Source: Cyathus striatus
Taxonomy: Eukaryota > Basidiomycota > Agaricomycetes > Agaricales > Nidulariaceae
Direction: 5' to 3'
Assembly (NCBI GenBank): GCA_025738555.1
Contig: JAOVFP010000003.1
Span: 3,596,001-3,660,000 of the forward strand
Length of the DNA: 64,000 nt
The notes beneath the pieces were generated by a model. That model did not search any database. It was not told the DNA's origin and worked only from the letters and a program-made list of their open reading frames with translations. Positions 1 to 11,874 of the stretch are shown here, piece after piece. Position numbers and translations under genes: made by a program. Within the stretch, counting starts at the first letter, position 1. Every line of letters starts with the position of its first letter.

Positions 1-299
1 CCAGTATTCACTTCAGCACTCACAAGGGGCGCTGCTCCGTATCACTTTACACGAAAGCCTTCAAGGCAGCCAGTCGCTGCTACAGCAAAGTACCGACGTA
101 CACCGAGAATGTAGAACCTGTAAGCTCCACCGCGACTTAACACAATGTATCCCAGAGGCGCACCCACTGCTACGATAGTAGAGTAGACGAACTGCGACGC
201 GTTTCCCATTGTCCAAAGATACAAAGATCTAGAGCCTCTAGATCTTACCGTGCTGAATGGTCCAGGTTTATGAGGCGAAGCTACAACTCTACAGCCACG

Positions 300-1055
300 G
301 CCCAGTACCGTGGTATCCTCCGAGGATAGAAGTCCATCACATGCTCTTGATTGAGAGGGGTGCCAGTCGCAGCGAGCGATAGGGGCCATCTACAGCGTAA
401 AATATGACGATGAAGGTAGGTGTTATCCTGGATATTGCTTTACCATTCCGGCAGATGGGGGCTATCTTCTACTGATTACGCCTTCAATAGATTCAGCCTC
501 GAGAACGTAGGTATATACTTACACAGCTCGAAGCATATAAAAGGCTGAACGCTGTGCAGGTATCGAGCTACAGTGAAGTGTCCTGAGCGAGACGACAGCT
601 TCAAGTCATCCAGTAGTCCGAATAGCTCTTACATTACACGCTTGTGAGTGAGGCGAAGAGAGCACTTCCAAACGGTCCATGTTTAGGATTGGATAAGTGA
701 AGCCACCGTCCGAAAGCCAGGCGAAGGTAGCTTCCGAGGTCAAAAGTCCATGATATGCCATCTTGAGAGAGTGCCGTTAAGGAAGGTGGCAGCCGCAGAG
801 GCTGACTGAGGCTATCTACAGCGAGGAGTGTGGTGAGGAAGGATGGTGTTATCCTAGCTATTACTTCGCGATCTCACTGGCGAATGTAACAGTATGCGTA
901 CAGAGATTCCCAGCGAAACCCGTGCGACTGGCATGAAACGCTAAGCGTAGTATGTGTATCGAGATACAGCGAAGTGTCGTGAGCGAGGCGAGAGCATCGG
1001 CTTATCTAGCAGGCCGAATGGGGTACAGGCTTGTGGGTAACGCGAAGGGTGAGGT
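300..1055. repeat. Decayed ~400-425 bp tandem duplication
   Basis: Two diverged copies follow one another. Matching landmarks are GTCCATCACATG at about 332 and GTCCATGATATG at about 745, CTACAGCG at 390 and 815, GTGTTATCCT in both copies soon after, and TATCGAGCTACAGTGAAGTG at 561 against TATCGAGATACAGCGAAGTG at 957. The offset drifts from 425 to 396, so small indels have accumulated. The rest of 1-1719 holds no frame I trust. TATA-like stretches at about 534 and 1624 have no gene that clearly follows them. Confidence 0.6.
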
Positions 1056-1719
1056 GAGGACAGCTTCCCTCGTTAACACCTCTTTGGAGTCGGTATTCAC
1101 TTCGGCGTTCGTTTCAGTGCTAGCTGCGTTATGCACCACATGTGTTCAACGATCTCCAGACGCTGCGCATACGAGAAGTACTGGCAGATGTCTGACTGGT
1201 AGCCGTGGCCCGTGTAGAGCAGCCACGCACGGCTCGTGAAGAAAGAGCACGACCACGCTACGACGTGCTCTTCTCCAATACACGGGTATTGCTCCCGCCA
1301 TCAGCTAGAGGCGAGCATCCAGGTCTCTGCAGTCCTAGAACGAAATCATGTCTCGATGAAGCATGCAGGGTATGGGGGTATAGGGAAGAGAGCACTGGGA
1401 TAACTAAACCCCATCAAAGGCACAGAGGAAAAAGCGGAGCTCATGGAGCATCTACATTTCCGCGGGGAAAGGCCGAATCGAAAGTACTCGTCAACGAGAA
1501 GATCTTTATATATGCTTTACGCATAGCTAGCGTATACGAACATAGAACTCGTCTCAGTATAAGCCCCAGCAAACAGATATCGGAGGGGTATTCACGATGC
1601 CGTGCCACACCTATAATCGGGCGGTATAAAAGACGAAAGCCATCTAGAGCACAAATGGCAACACGCCTCAGTCCAAACCCGAAAGGAGGAATCAACCAAG
1701 AATCAACGTACCAATAGCC

Positions 1720-2828
1720 TTAGATAACCAATACCTCCCCCACATCTCTCGGCTCCTTGATAAAGTCCACCTGCCCCGCGTTGTCTTGTTGTGTATGCAG
1801 TTGTGCGCTGGTGATGCAAGATCCAGAGTAAGCAGCAAAAGCCATCTGTCGTGGATTGCAAACAAAGGCGTCGAACATCTACCGTAGCAAGAGGAAAGCG
1901 AATCAGTCCAAGCAAATGACAAATTAAGGAGTAGAAACGCACATACATCATACGTACCCAGAGTCTTGTAAGGGGACCCAGCTCATTTATTCTCCGCCCC
2001 ATTGGAGGATCCGGCATTGAGGGCAGCATTATCGTTACGGCCGGTGCCAGCTGTGCCTTTCCTGGTGGGTTAGAGGCATAGAAGGAATGCAGTGTGACCA
2101 GGGAGAGGGTCGAAGGGTCGGGGACTCGGAACGGGGATTGAGATGATGACCAAAGGACGTTAAGGATTAGGCGGTGCGCTATTCGCATGGCCTGTTGCAT
2201 TTCCGGTTGATGTTGAGTTAATTTGGACGTAAATGCGCGGTATTGCGTCTGTACCAGTCCTGCTTCGTCAGTGCATCACAAAAACGAATGGAAGGAAAGC
2301 CGACTTGAGCAGAATAGTAAGCCTGCTGCAGAACAACGCTGCACCGATCTCGCCACCCTGTCCAGTTGTCCACCTCCTTCCAGACCTTCCCCAGCGCGTC
2401 AGTTTACAGCTTCCCCATCCCTTCCCGTTAGTCGGCCTTGAAAGCGAGGTAACTCTTTTGATAAAGCCTCTCCCGATCTTTCAGACCCTTGCGCAGGTGT
2501 CAACATGCAAAATGCCGAAGGTTGAAGCAGAGGGAACTCGGGAAGCGAGATGTTGCAACTTGGACTGTGATAGTTTTGCCGGTTACGAAGAAGCGTAGAG
2601 GCCTGAGGGTGAGGGGAGCTTATAGATAACGGTCATAGATTGCAATGGAATGTGGCAGGGAGACGTACCTAATAGCGATGGAGTTCGACCATAGGCTCCG
2701 TCTTAACCCAGAATGGATTAAGCCTGGGCATGTTCCCTCTGCACTCGCTACGTCAAACGATGGCGCGTACAGGTCAAGCCCCGACAGGCAACGGAGGGAG
2801 GAGGTAAATATGGTTCTTCTAACGCCAT
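1720..2828 (-). CDS. Unrecognised multi-exon gene or gene relic
   Basis: I do not recognise this protein. A start is chosen at 2828 (frame opening MALEEPYLPPPSVACRG). A second exon (near 2740-2672, reading NMPRLNPFWVKTEPMVELHRY) ends at a GTACGT donor. A third follows a CCCTCAG acceptor and reads RPLRFFVTGKTITVQVATSR. The same frame then runs through two or three stops (near 2500-2400) and resumes with DALGKVWKEVDNWTGW. The last two exons are clearer: a frame ending INELGPLTRLW, a 79-nt intron at 1879-1957 (GTACGT...GGTAG), and a final exon that stops at 1720-1722. Codon-like composition and good splice sites argue for a real gene. The internal stops mean either introns I could not place or decay. 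It ends within 130 bp of the transposon TIR at 2957. Confidence 0.4.
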
Positions 2829-2949
2829 CCGGAACTTTGAGCTGAGAGCAAGAGAGTGGACAAGCGTTTTAATGCTACAATCCGGTGTGTGAGGCTGAGC
2901 TGGAGTGGATGACTTAGAAAGAGCGAATGACGGGATCACCGAGCTGAAA

Positions 2950-2956
2950 TTTGAAA
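2950..2956. repeat. Target site duplication, left copy
   Basis: TTTGAAA immediately outside the left TIR; the identical 7-mer follows the right TIR at 11903-11909. Confidence 0.75.
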
Positions 2957-2984
2957 CCCAGTGAAAAGTCCGTCGAGGGGAATC
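2957..2984 (+). repeat. Left terminal inverted repeat
   Basis: Begins CCCAGTGAAAAGTCCGTCGA and is an exact 28-bp reverse complement of 11875-11902. It is followed by several TCGAG-containing steps (to about 3030), as expected of subterminal binding sites. Confidence 0.85.
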
Positions 2985-3914
2985 GAGGGAAAATCGAGTC
3001 AAAACGAGAAGTCTCGTTCTGGCTCGATTTTTGCAACTATACTTGATCAGTTCTAGATCAATCAAGCAGTAAATCAAGCCAGGTATACAGTCATCAACCA
3101 CCCAACGTGACACACCACCCTACGTGACAAACCCAACTGATTGACTTCTCCTCACGTCAAATCTATGGCTATCACTACAATTATTTTTGTATTTTGAGGC
3201 CTAGTATCCCAGTAATGAGTTCCAACAGTATTTTTACAGATATATATTGAAATAGATATATGACACATAAATTAAGTTGGAGAGTTACCCCAAACATGAG
3301 ATTTCCAAAAAATACATGGCATGTATTACTCAATAAAGGTACTTAATTTAACTGTTTTATAGCATAAGTAGCTATGATTCAATGTAATAAACCTGTATAA
3401 ATATTTTTATGAGTAAAGTGCATTTATGTTCTCTGATATCACTAGATATCTGAAGTGCTCAGTGTTGCGAGACAAGGAGGTTTTGTTTATATTAATGATC
3501 CGGACTTCGGCAATCTTTAATTTTGAAGTGTTTGTAATAAACTGTATTGCCATCAGCGGCTGTCACGCCACGTGGTTTCGATCAAAATCCAGTCCCCTCA
3601 ACTATTTTGCGAATGTTCATTCCCTACTAAAACACAGCGCGGTAAAAATTATACAAAGTGATTCTATATGATTATATCTATCCATATGTACAATTTTTAT
3701 AGTAGAATATGTACTAGATAATGTGGAATCACAACTTCAAGTTTTGTTGTCACATATAATGGTTGATGACTGTAGAAGAATCGAGTCTAAATAGAAGGTG
3801 TGTTTAATTTCCTTTTCCAGTATGCCATTAAGTCCAAAATCTTATCCATTTCAAGAACTATCGAGGTACAACGAGACGTATCAAGAAAAATATAAGCATT
3901 ACCATCCCCCCTTT

Positions 3915-4375
3915 CAAATCGAGCGCCATCGAGTGCCATCGAGCACTATCAAGCACCCATCAAGCAGCATCGAGTGCCATCGAGCACGATCAAGAGCCCT
4001 CCCGAGGCCCCCTTGCTCCCTCCCCCCCCTTTCCCTTGCTGCTTCCGGCTCGCCCGCCCTCCCGCTCCTCCCCTTGCGCCTTCCCACTGCCCTGGCTCGC
4101 CCGCCTGCTCCTCCCCCTGCGCCAACGCTCCCTCACACTGCCTTGGCCCACCTGCTCGCTCCTCTCCATTCCCTTGCTGCTTCCGGCTGCCCTCGCCCAC
4201 TCACTCGCTCCTTTCCTCTCGCCAATGCTCCCTCCCACTGCTCTCGTCTGCCCGTCCGCCCGCTCCTCCCCACTGCCCTCGCTCACTTGCTCACTCGTTT
4301 CCTTCCCTCCCTCTGCCCTCGCTTGCTTCCTTTCCCCTCCACTTACTCCCGCCCCTCCTCATCTCGTAATTGTTG
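3915..4375. repeat. Subterminal repeats and C-rich strand-asymmetric tract in the transposon
   Basis: From about 3915 to 3995 the motif CATCGAG(T/C)(G/A)C and close variants (CATCAAGC) recur roughly every 10-20 bp. They are followed by about 370 bp almost free of G-A runs on this strand and built from degenerate repeats such as CTCGCCCGCCTGCTCCTCCC and CCCTTGCTGCTTCCGGCT. Frames open on both strands only because of the composition. The stretch 2985-3914 before it is AT-rich and shows no gene. Clustered subterminal repeats are typical binding sites in CACTA-like elements; that role here is inferred. Confidence 0.55.
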
Positions 4376-4445
4376 ATACAATAGCCTAAAGTATATGTTA
4401 ACTTAATAGAATAATAAAAAACAGCGTGAATTCAATACGCTCACT

Positions 4446-7126
4446 TTATTGTTTTGTTGTCGATCCGACATTTACTCCCTTCGCATTAGTAGTAGCCTAA
4501 TAATAAAATCAATAGTTTGTTGGCGAATTAAGAACATTAATCTATTTACCTTGGCGCGCTCATCACAGACAGCATTCCAGTGAATCCGGAACTCTTCTTC
4601 TGTGCCTCCAGGGTGCGTAGATATCCACTCGGACTTATACATATTTCTGAAAGACAGTAACGTTAGTACAAAGTCGAAGAAAATATAAGGTCTTACTTTG
4701 CATTGTTGACCTTTCCGGCTCTAGCAATTTTTGATTTGCGCGCTTTGACTGGAGCCGCTGGACTTGGATTGATAGTGGTCGGTTTGGAAGCCTGGATGGC
4801 ATTAGTAATCGCATTATCTAGTAAAGAATAAACTAGCCTTTTCATTTAAAGTGCCGACTTGGCCTGTATCCTCCTCTTGTGTTGGCAATATCTTGCTTAA
4901 TGGAATGGTTGTCGATGTTGAAGTGGCGTTAAGAGGGTTAAGGAGGGGAACCGGCTTCGATGTGCCAGCACTGCTTGAGGATGTCGTTGCTGTGTTCACC
5001 GCGGAGGCCGGGATTGCACGCGGCGGCATCATCTTGCTTAACGGAGCAGTTGTCGGTGTTGGGTTTGAGTGGGTATGAGTAGGGAGGGCCCGAAGGGAAC
5101 CGGCTTCGACACGCTAGTGCTGCTTGAGGTTGTTGTCGTGTTTACAGCAGATGACCGAATTGCAGTCAATGATGAACCTGCCATATTCACAGTCGTCAAA
5201 GCGTCGGTAGAAGATGAGAGTGACGAGGTTGATGACGTTCCCGCGTTCATAGTATTCGAATGGTCGGTGGCAGAAGAGAGTGGTGAGGTCCTGGATAACG
5301 CATCGGCCAGCTGAGCAAGGCATGAAAGTGAACTCGTGTTCACAACTTTAGAAGGGATGCTGGTGGACCGTGGTTGAGTGCATAGTAAGTGAAAACAATG
5401 AATAAAAGGAATTTTAGATAACTCTCACCCAATATTGCTTGGGGGTGTACCCAAGGACGAACCAGAGGAGTTTGGTGCAGCGGAAGAGGAGCTGGGCGGT
5501 AAATCTGCAGCAGTAGAAAAGGTAGTCAGTTCTGATCCAAAAAAGGCGGGCCCGTGTTGATTCTTGGAAGTTTAAAATACTACCTTCCAAACTGCTATCT
5601 GGGGGCAAAGCTGTTGTGGTCGAAGATATTGGTGGTGTCAGTATGGTGGGCTGGAAGGTGTCAGTACCGCCCATTGCCAAAGATCCATTTTGTTCATGAT
5701 TCAAAAGCCCTAAACTAAGAAAAAAGTTAGAACATATCCATTGGAATAAACTAGAAGTACAGCGGGTTTTCCAGCAGCATATCGTCGTCGTCATCATCAT
5801 TCTGTGGTAGGTGGAAAGGGGAGGACTGGAGGACTTCAACATCATCTTCCTGCAAGCGAAAAGGAGAGGATGGGGGAAGTACATCGTCATCCTGTTGCAG
5901 TTGAAAAGGGGAGGAAGGAGGGAGTTCATCGTCACCACTGGGGGAAGAGGGGATGGTGTACAATCTCTCATGAAACGTGTCCGGTGTTGATGAACGTCTG
6001 AGCTTCTTGGCCAGGGGTCGCCCTTCTTCATCACCTGATGAAGAACCACTACTCTCGGTGTCTTCACTCTCAGAATCCCTTCTCAATCTTCTATTCCCAC
6101 TGCGCCTTGACCCCTTTCCCTTCCCTTTCCCTTTCCCTTTCCCCTTCCCCTTCCCCTTGCCGTTTCGACTCGAGATCCATGACGGATAGTCTTCTGTCGC
6201 GATTTGCTCCGCCTTCCAATACAACGGCCCATAGGTGAGTTCTGGATATTTGATGCACATTTCACGGAGGTAATAGTTCCGGGCGACTGAACTAATATCC
6301 TTCCAAACATCTGGTGCGAGGTCCAAGCTGAGGAGAAAGGCCCATATATCTTTTGTGGATCTTCGGATAGCCTTCTTTACGCTACCTAAAACAGGGTCGC
6401 CATTGATATTTTCAATGTAAGCCAACATTGAAACTTCATTGCTGGATTTCTGGCCCCGTTTCCTGTAGGCCTTACCATCCATAGGAGATTCCGCTTTCTT
6501 CTTCTTCTTTTCGGCAAGGTAGAGTTCCTTTCCCCAATACTTGAGGTTTCCACAGTGTTGCTCATCCAAGACCGGAGGTGGGGGAACATCAGGTTTGAGG
6601 ATGTCATACGGGAGTGCTCTGCCAGAAGATGTTGACGAAGAATCATGGCCTGAGGAACGACTATCCTTTACGACGAGAAGAAGGTGTTCATATGCTTTCC
6701 TAGTGCACGAACGTGTTTAGTATTCTCAGAAGTGTAAGGAACTAACTTTAAAGCATCTAATTCGCCAGAAGTACGAATATACTTCTCATTCAGAGCGATG
6801 TACTCTTGCTGAAGTTGACTATATGCGGTTGCATCTGGAGGAGAAGGGCCAAATTGTTGATGAGTCAGAGTAGAGTATTGAGGGGCGTTGTATGCAAGAG
6901 TATTTTGCTGAGTTGTGGAGAAATTTGAGTCATTGAAGCTCTGTGTTGCTTGCGAGGAGTTTGGGAGAGGCTGAAACTGTGAGGACCGAGAGAACTGAGA
7001 TGAAGAACCTGGAAACTGAGACTGCGTGGAGCTGTTGAACTGAGATAGGCCACTGAATGTATTGAGATCAAACACAGGAGGGGGAGGAGGCCGAAAGTTC
7101 ATATTGTTATTGTGGGCAGTAGACAT
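4446..7126 (-). CDS. Transposon accessory gene, Ser/Pro-rich nuclear-type protein, unknown function
   Basis: Second gene of the element. I traced exons 7126-6747, 6699-5761, 5714-5584, 5504-5429, 5359 to about 4840 (boundary unclear), a piece ending 4697, 4646-4550 and 4496-4446. Introns are about 45-80 nt with good donors (GTTAGT, GTACTT, GTAGTA, GTGAGA, GTAAGA, GTAAAT). The N-terminus is Gln/Ser/Asn-rich. A central globular part (frame 6699-6180; YWGKELYLAEKKKKK, then about 80 residues with conserved-looking Trp and Tyr) is followed by a Lys-Gly dipeptide run at 6112-6170, then Ser/Asp-rich linkers with three repeats of SSPF. A tandem repeat containing SAVNT...SKPVP lies at 5200-4850. The C-terminus (WISTHPGGTEEEFRIHW) resembles an HMG-like or SANT-like helix pair, which is only an impression. 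A frame change near 5090 needs either a one-base indel or an unseen intron. By position it could be a TnpA-like DNA-binding partner of the transposase; this is inference. Confidence 0.6.
6112..6170. repeat. Simple repeat coding for a Lys-Gly run
   Basis: Repeats of CCCTTT/CCCCTT on the plus strand are read on the minus strand as alternating Gly-Lys, about 17 dipeptides including the preceding ones, in the accessory protein. It is prone to slippage and forms a basic, flexible linker. Confidence 0.8.
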
Positions 7127-7395
7127 GAGAGTCGGGAGAGGGAGTGGGTTCCTCGACAGAGAGCGCACCGACGCCTTTGTTTGGCTATGCAGGGAGGAAC
7201 AAACAATGGACCTAAGCCCGACTTAACCGACTTCCGGTCATTGCTTTCAATTTTTTTTGGCCTCTATCTCCCTCTTCATCTTCTCCACTCTAGGAAACCT
7301 CAGGATATTGGCAGCTACAACAAATATGCTCTAGGTAACAGTATGTGGAAAAGGAATTCTAGGTCAAACTCAAAGCTGCAGCCAAAATGCAGTGC

Positions 7396-8211
7396 TAGGG
7401 CTGCCAACAGTACCGTAACGGGTTATAGCCGTATTTTAAAAACTGTTTATGGTATGGATTTCAGCCATAACTGTACTGTATGAGATATTTTGAACTCACG
7501 ATGATACGGGACAGGTGTAAATATGGCTGTACACAGGTTTATGGCTAGACTTTATAGGTTGTCACTGTTTTATTGTCTGAAATCATCATTTAAAAAGTGC
7601 TATGGCGATCTTATACTAGAGAAAAACCTCTTTTCTCCGAATACAAGCACATACCAAATATTAGGTATGGATATATGATCTGTAACCAGAGAATTCGAAG
7701 GTTTTTCCTGATAAACACTGGCCTGGGTGTTCTCGTGTCCCTGAGGGTATGTGCATACTTTATCGTTTGAGCATTTACCAGATGTCGTGAAGACATTGTG
7801 AAGGGTGGGGACATATCCCTAGCAGGCATCGTTCAAACATTCACCTGTCACTGTCGCTCTTCGCCATTGAGCGATTTTTACATTTTGTTACCCACTGGCA
7901 CTGCGTCGTCCACATTCTTCGGATTACTTACTTACCAACTTTACTTAGTACAATCTTGAACTCATTGTCGATAATAGAAACATAGCATATGTTACTAAAC
8001 TCACAAATACTGAAGTTACATGTTCGGGACCAAGTTAGACTTCATTCTGAAAGCTGTAAAGACAGCTGTAAATAGTTGTACAGGATGGGTACCAACGGGT
8101 GAAACCCACACTGTACTGTATCAAGCTTCGCCCCACCTACATATGGTATGGTATATATGACTACTATAACCGTATCGTAGCCGGTTTGTACAGTTACAGT
8201 TGGCAGCCCTA
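7396..8211. mobile_element. Nested MITE-like element, ~816 bp
   Basis: The left end TAGGGCTGCCAACAGTACCG is matched in inverted orientation by CAGTTGGCAGCCCTA at 8197-8211 (TIR core TAGGGCTGCCAAC). Inside both ends, TATGGTATGG-like steps also occur in inverted order. The interior has no convincing frame. It sits in the 1.1-kb gap between the two genes of the larger transposon. I see no clean target duplication, so the exact ends are provisional. No other gene lies between 7170 and 8250. Confidence 0.55.
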
Positions 8212-8250
8212 AAAAGCGCGCCAATTTAGCTGTTACTGGAATACATATTT

Positions 8251-11200
8251 TTATTCGTCGTACAATGTCTCCTCAATGTCGCTAATAGTCGCAATGTCTA
8301 GTCCAGGCTTCTCTACAATAAAAACATTCCCTTCAAGCTCCGAATGCTTGTCGTTTCGAGGAAATGGAATAGCGGCTACAACGGACTGAATTGATTTCAC
8401 ATTAATGACATGAAGATTTGTTTCTCCCATTAGCCAGCAAGATAAAACAGTTTCGCAAGAATCTTCGAATAATTGTTGGTCCGGTTTTGTGAAAAGGGAG
8501 ATCATTGCAACAGCCTCAGAAGTGCCCTTATAAGTGACTACGAAGTAATACAATACTTCTGCGAACCGACAACCAGTTTCTCCAGAAACTGGATCCTTAA
8601 TCTGAATCTAAGAATAGTAGTTAAGTGTTAGTATATATATTTCTATAGTATAACTTGTAAGTACCTTGACATGGCGAGATATTCGCAAATTCTCAAGAGA
8701 TTTCTCTGTTTCCCTCCAAGCGGACCTTGCAATTTGGCCATTAGGAAGCCTAAGACGAGCCCAACGAACAAGTGGTCGAATTTTCCATCTTTTATATGTA
8801 CGGTTAAACCGCTCTTTCATGAAAACCCGTAGTGCTGCACTCTCACCCTCTTCTGGATCACGGGGGCATGTATCAGTTTTTGTGAGAAGAACATAACCAT
8901 CCCCCAATTCTCTTGAGCCTCGTGGAAATGCTGAAACTGAAGGTAGCAAATCTGGAATCATAACTCCCAAAGCATTCGTCTGAGCTCGGAAAATTGCTCG
9001 CTGTGTAATATTTTGGTAAGGATTAGAGTGCTGGCGCAATTCTTCTCCTAAATTTCCAATCGTCCTTTCAATGGTCCACTGTGAATATATAGCAGTTGGT
9101 CCAACTCGGATAGTTTCGGGAGCTCCATGAGATAAAGAATGAATACTGTGTCGAACAAAGTGAATTCTGTCAGCACGTCGTTGATAATACAATAGTTCGA
9201 ATTCTTCGGTAAATTCAATAATGAGTTGATGAGCCTTGCATAGCTGTTCTCTGGTAATATTGTGCTGAAGAAGTATACGTATCGCAGAGACAAGCTTGCA
9301 CAAATTTTTCCAATAGCGATCAGGAAGAATGCCATACAGCAGTGCCGGGCCAAGTCCATAGAGGTACAGAAGATACTCCCATGCTTTATAACTTGTATTA
9401 ATCTTCTCGGCAGGGTTACGTGGTGGGCGATCAAAAGAACCAGGAAGGTGTGGGGTACAGGCAGCAACAGCAAGTCCGTGAGATTTCCAAACTTCACCTT
9501 GAAGTACTGCCCAGTCCCAAAGTTTCTTGCTATCTGTGCGTTCACAGTCAAGTGTGCCTCGAAATAAACCAAACAGTAGCTCAGTGACATTGAGTGCAGG
9601 AATGTGCATAAAATCTAGAACCAGCATGCCTATAACACCGAAATTGCACCTATCAGGAAGTCCAGATATCATACTAGGTTTTGTAATTCCTGTTTCGCGA
9701 CGTAACTCTAGATACTGTTTTGTAGTCTTCGTGCCTATAAGTTTTTTGATGTTTCCCCGGTAGCGTGCTTTTGCAGCAGCAGATGAAAGAAATTTACGGG
9801 ATAAGTCTCGTAAATTTATGTCTTCGTGACTGCAGCCTTCAACAATATAATTATGCGGCTTTAATAGTACTGGATAATACTGGGATGAATTAGGTTTCCG
9901 TCGACCAATAATCTCACAGTACAGCCGGCAGCCCATTTTTCCTTTGTATCCGGGCAGACCACTAACAGTGGATAACCCAGGTCCATCTGATGTTGCAAAG
10001 GCATAAAATATTCCAGCAGTATATTTGCGGGAGGTCTCAGCATCCCATATCGGAAGTCCCTCTCGCTGCAAAGCGGAGAGATGGTAGAAACTGGGAAATA
10101 AAAATGAGTCCATATTTTTTGGTTTATTCGGTCCTGGAATAATTGCACCAGGTGCAACATATCTCTTCTTGTAGCGCAATTTCGGGTCAAGATCTAAAAA
10201 TATCCAAATAAAAAACCAGCAATCTGATGTCTTGTTTCGATATAACTGGGCCCCATCTAGAGAAGACATGAGAACCACGTCATCAGGCATTATCTTCTTA
10301 TCTATAACTGCCTGAAGGTACTCTTGACCGCATACATAGTCATCGTATAGTTCAATTTTTCCACCGTCTCGAATTGTGGCTTTAATTTCTTCAGTTTTCG
10401 TGCGTCGATATTTCATGTTTCGTGCACTATTCTCGTCACGGTAGAGTGCTTGAACTTGCGGCCCAATGGGAAGTGTTGTAAAAGTTTGGCGAGCCTTTCC
10501 ACGTTCGTACCGAGGTTCCTGACAAGTGGGACAAGCGTCATGATCCCGAAATGGACCAGTAAAAGCGACACAGGATTTTATACACATGTCATTCACAATT
10601 GGCTTGATACCGCTAAAATTGTTGACTTTTCGCTTGATCTGGTCATACGAAGGAATTTTGTCTTTGGGGTGCCGTTCTAGAATAGCTTCACGGTTCAAAT
10701 TGTATACTTTCTGAGAAGCCGAAGATGTTGTGAGATACATTTTCAATGCAAGGCGTACATCTGGATCTTTAACTTGAAGAGAGGACTCTGCTGGATTTCG
10801 TAGTAATTCGATATCTTCTAACTCCATATCGCTGTTATCTAGGTCCGCTTCATGTAATATGCGAATGAACTCAAGAGCCGTCGCAATATCTTCATTTTCA
10901 GAAGTCATTCCAATAATTGAGTTGTCTTCATCTGATAAAGGATAATATTATTGAACAATTCTTGAGGAAATGCATGAAAATCTACCGTTGGCGAGCTGTT
11001 CATCGAAAACCGGCTCTGGGGATTGAGCTCGTTGATCCCCCAAGCTGCCATGGTCTGGTTGATCAGGAGGGACTGATGATTCGGCAAGTTTGTATGGTTG
11101 GGCGGGAGTGTCTTGAGGTACTGGTGATTCGGCACATTCACGCGGTTGGGCAGGAGTGTCTAGAGATGCCGGTAATTCGGCTGGTTGGTCTGCATCACTG

Positions 11201-11624
11201 ACTGGATGGTTAGTCTCTGGTTGAGGGCTGTCGCTTTGTCGTGGAATATCTGAAAGTCATAATATACTCATATCGTTAAAATAGGCACAAGAATGAAATA
11301 CGTACGTTCATCTTCTATGCCAGGTGCAACTGGCTCCTCCAAAATCACGATGTTCTCAAGCTCAGAATTGGATGTGGATTTTGCCATTCGTTGTCGCTTG
11401 CGTGAGCTCAAACCATCTTCAGAAGTGTCTTCGTCGTTGAGCAAGCGTTTACGTCGTGTGGAAGGTATGTCAGGTGAACGAGAGGAGCTTGCAAGCGAAC
11501 GAGGTCCTTGTGAGAGCGGCTGCGGGAGCCTGTGCTTTGCGTGACGATGGTAAGTGGACAAGTCCACTTGTTTTCCTCCCTTGCACTTCTTCCAACAAGT
11601 ACACTTAACTCTTTCACGCGGCAT
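8251..11624 (-). CDS. Tnp2-like (CMC/CACTA-type) transposase, intact, four exons
   Basis: Exons are 11624-11306, 11249-10986, 10931-8665 and 8607-8251. They sum to 3,207 nt, exactly 1,069 codons, with introns of 56, 54 and 57 nt (GTACGT, GTAGAT and GTACTT donors; all end CAG/TAG). The start ATG at 11624 opens MPRERVKCTCWKKCKGG: Cys8, Cys10, Cys14 and His26/28/31 form the N-terminal zinc finger usual in basidiomycete Tnp2 proteins. Next is an acidic, Pro-rich linker, then a CPTC pair near residue 326. The Transposase_21-like core has SLDGAQLYRN (Asp about 420), then IPGPNKPKNMDSFLFP, then VLDFMHIPALN (Asp about 634). The fourth exon adds the C-terminal domain ending VEKPGLDIATISD. The protein would cut and join transposon ends in the nucleus. 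No stop or frameshift is seen, unlike every other transposase in the window, so it may be functional. Confidence 0.9.
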
Positions 11625-11874
11625 GTAGAAGAGGATATGAGGTTTATTGAAAGTTATCGAAATAGCCCCAGTTACATTAGAGTAAAGCAAGCGTGCAAGA
11701 AAGCTAAATACAATAAGAGAGAGCTCGAGAGGGAGTTTGAAAAGCGCCGCGTGCTCGAAGCGCTGTTATGAAGTCATAAAGAAGCCGAGAAGTTGAAATG
11801 GTCGAGACTTGTCTAGATTTTGTTGATGGGTCTTGATCTCACTCGTTTTGGCTCACTCGCGCTTGAATTCTCAT

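Noticed and set aside
1205..1717. 170-codon plus-strand frame
   Set aside because: Crosses the decayed duplication flank and ends at the 3' end of the minus-strand gene; no splice context or family motif.
3798..4389. Overlapping Pro/Ser-rich frames on both strands
   Set aside because: Produced by the C-rich tract; several frames are open at once and none has conserved features.
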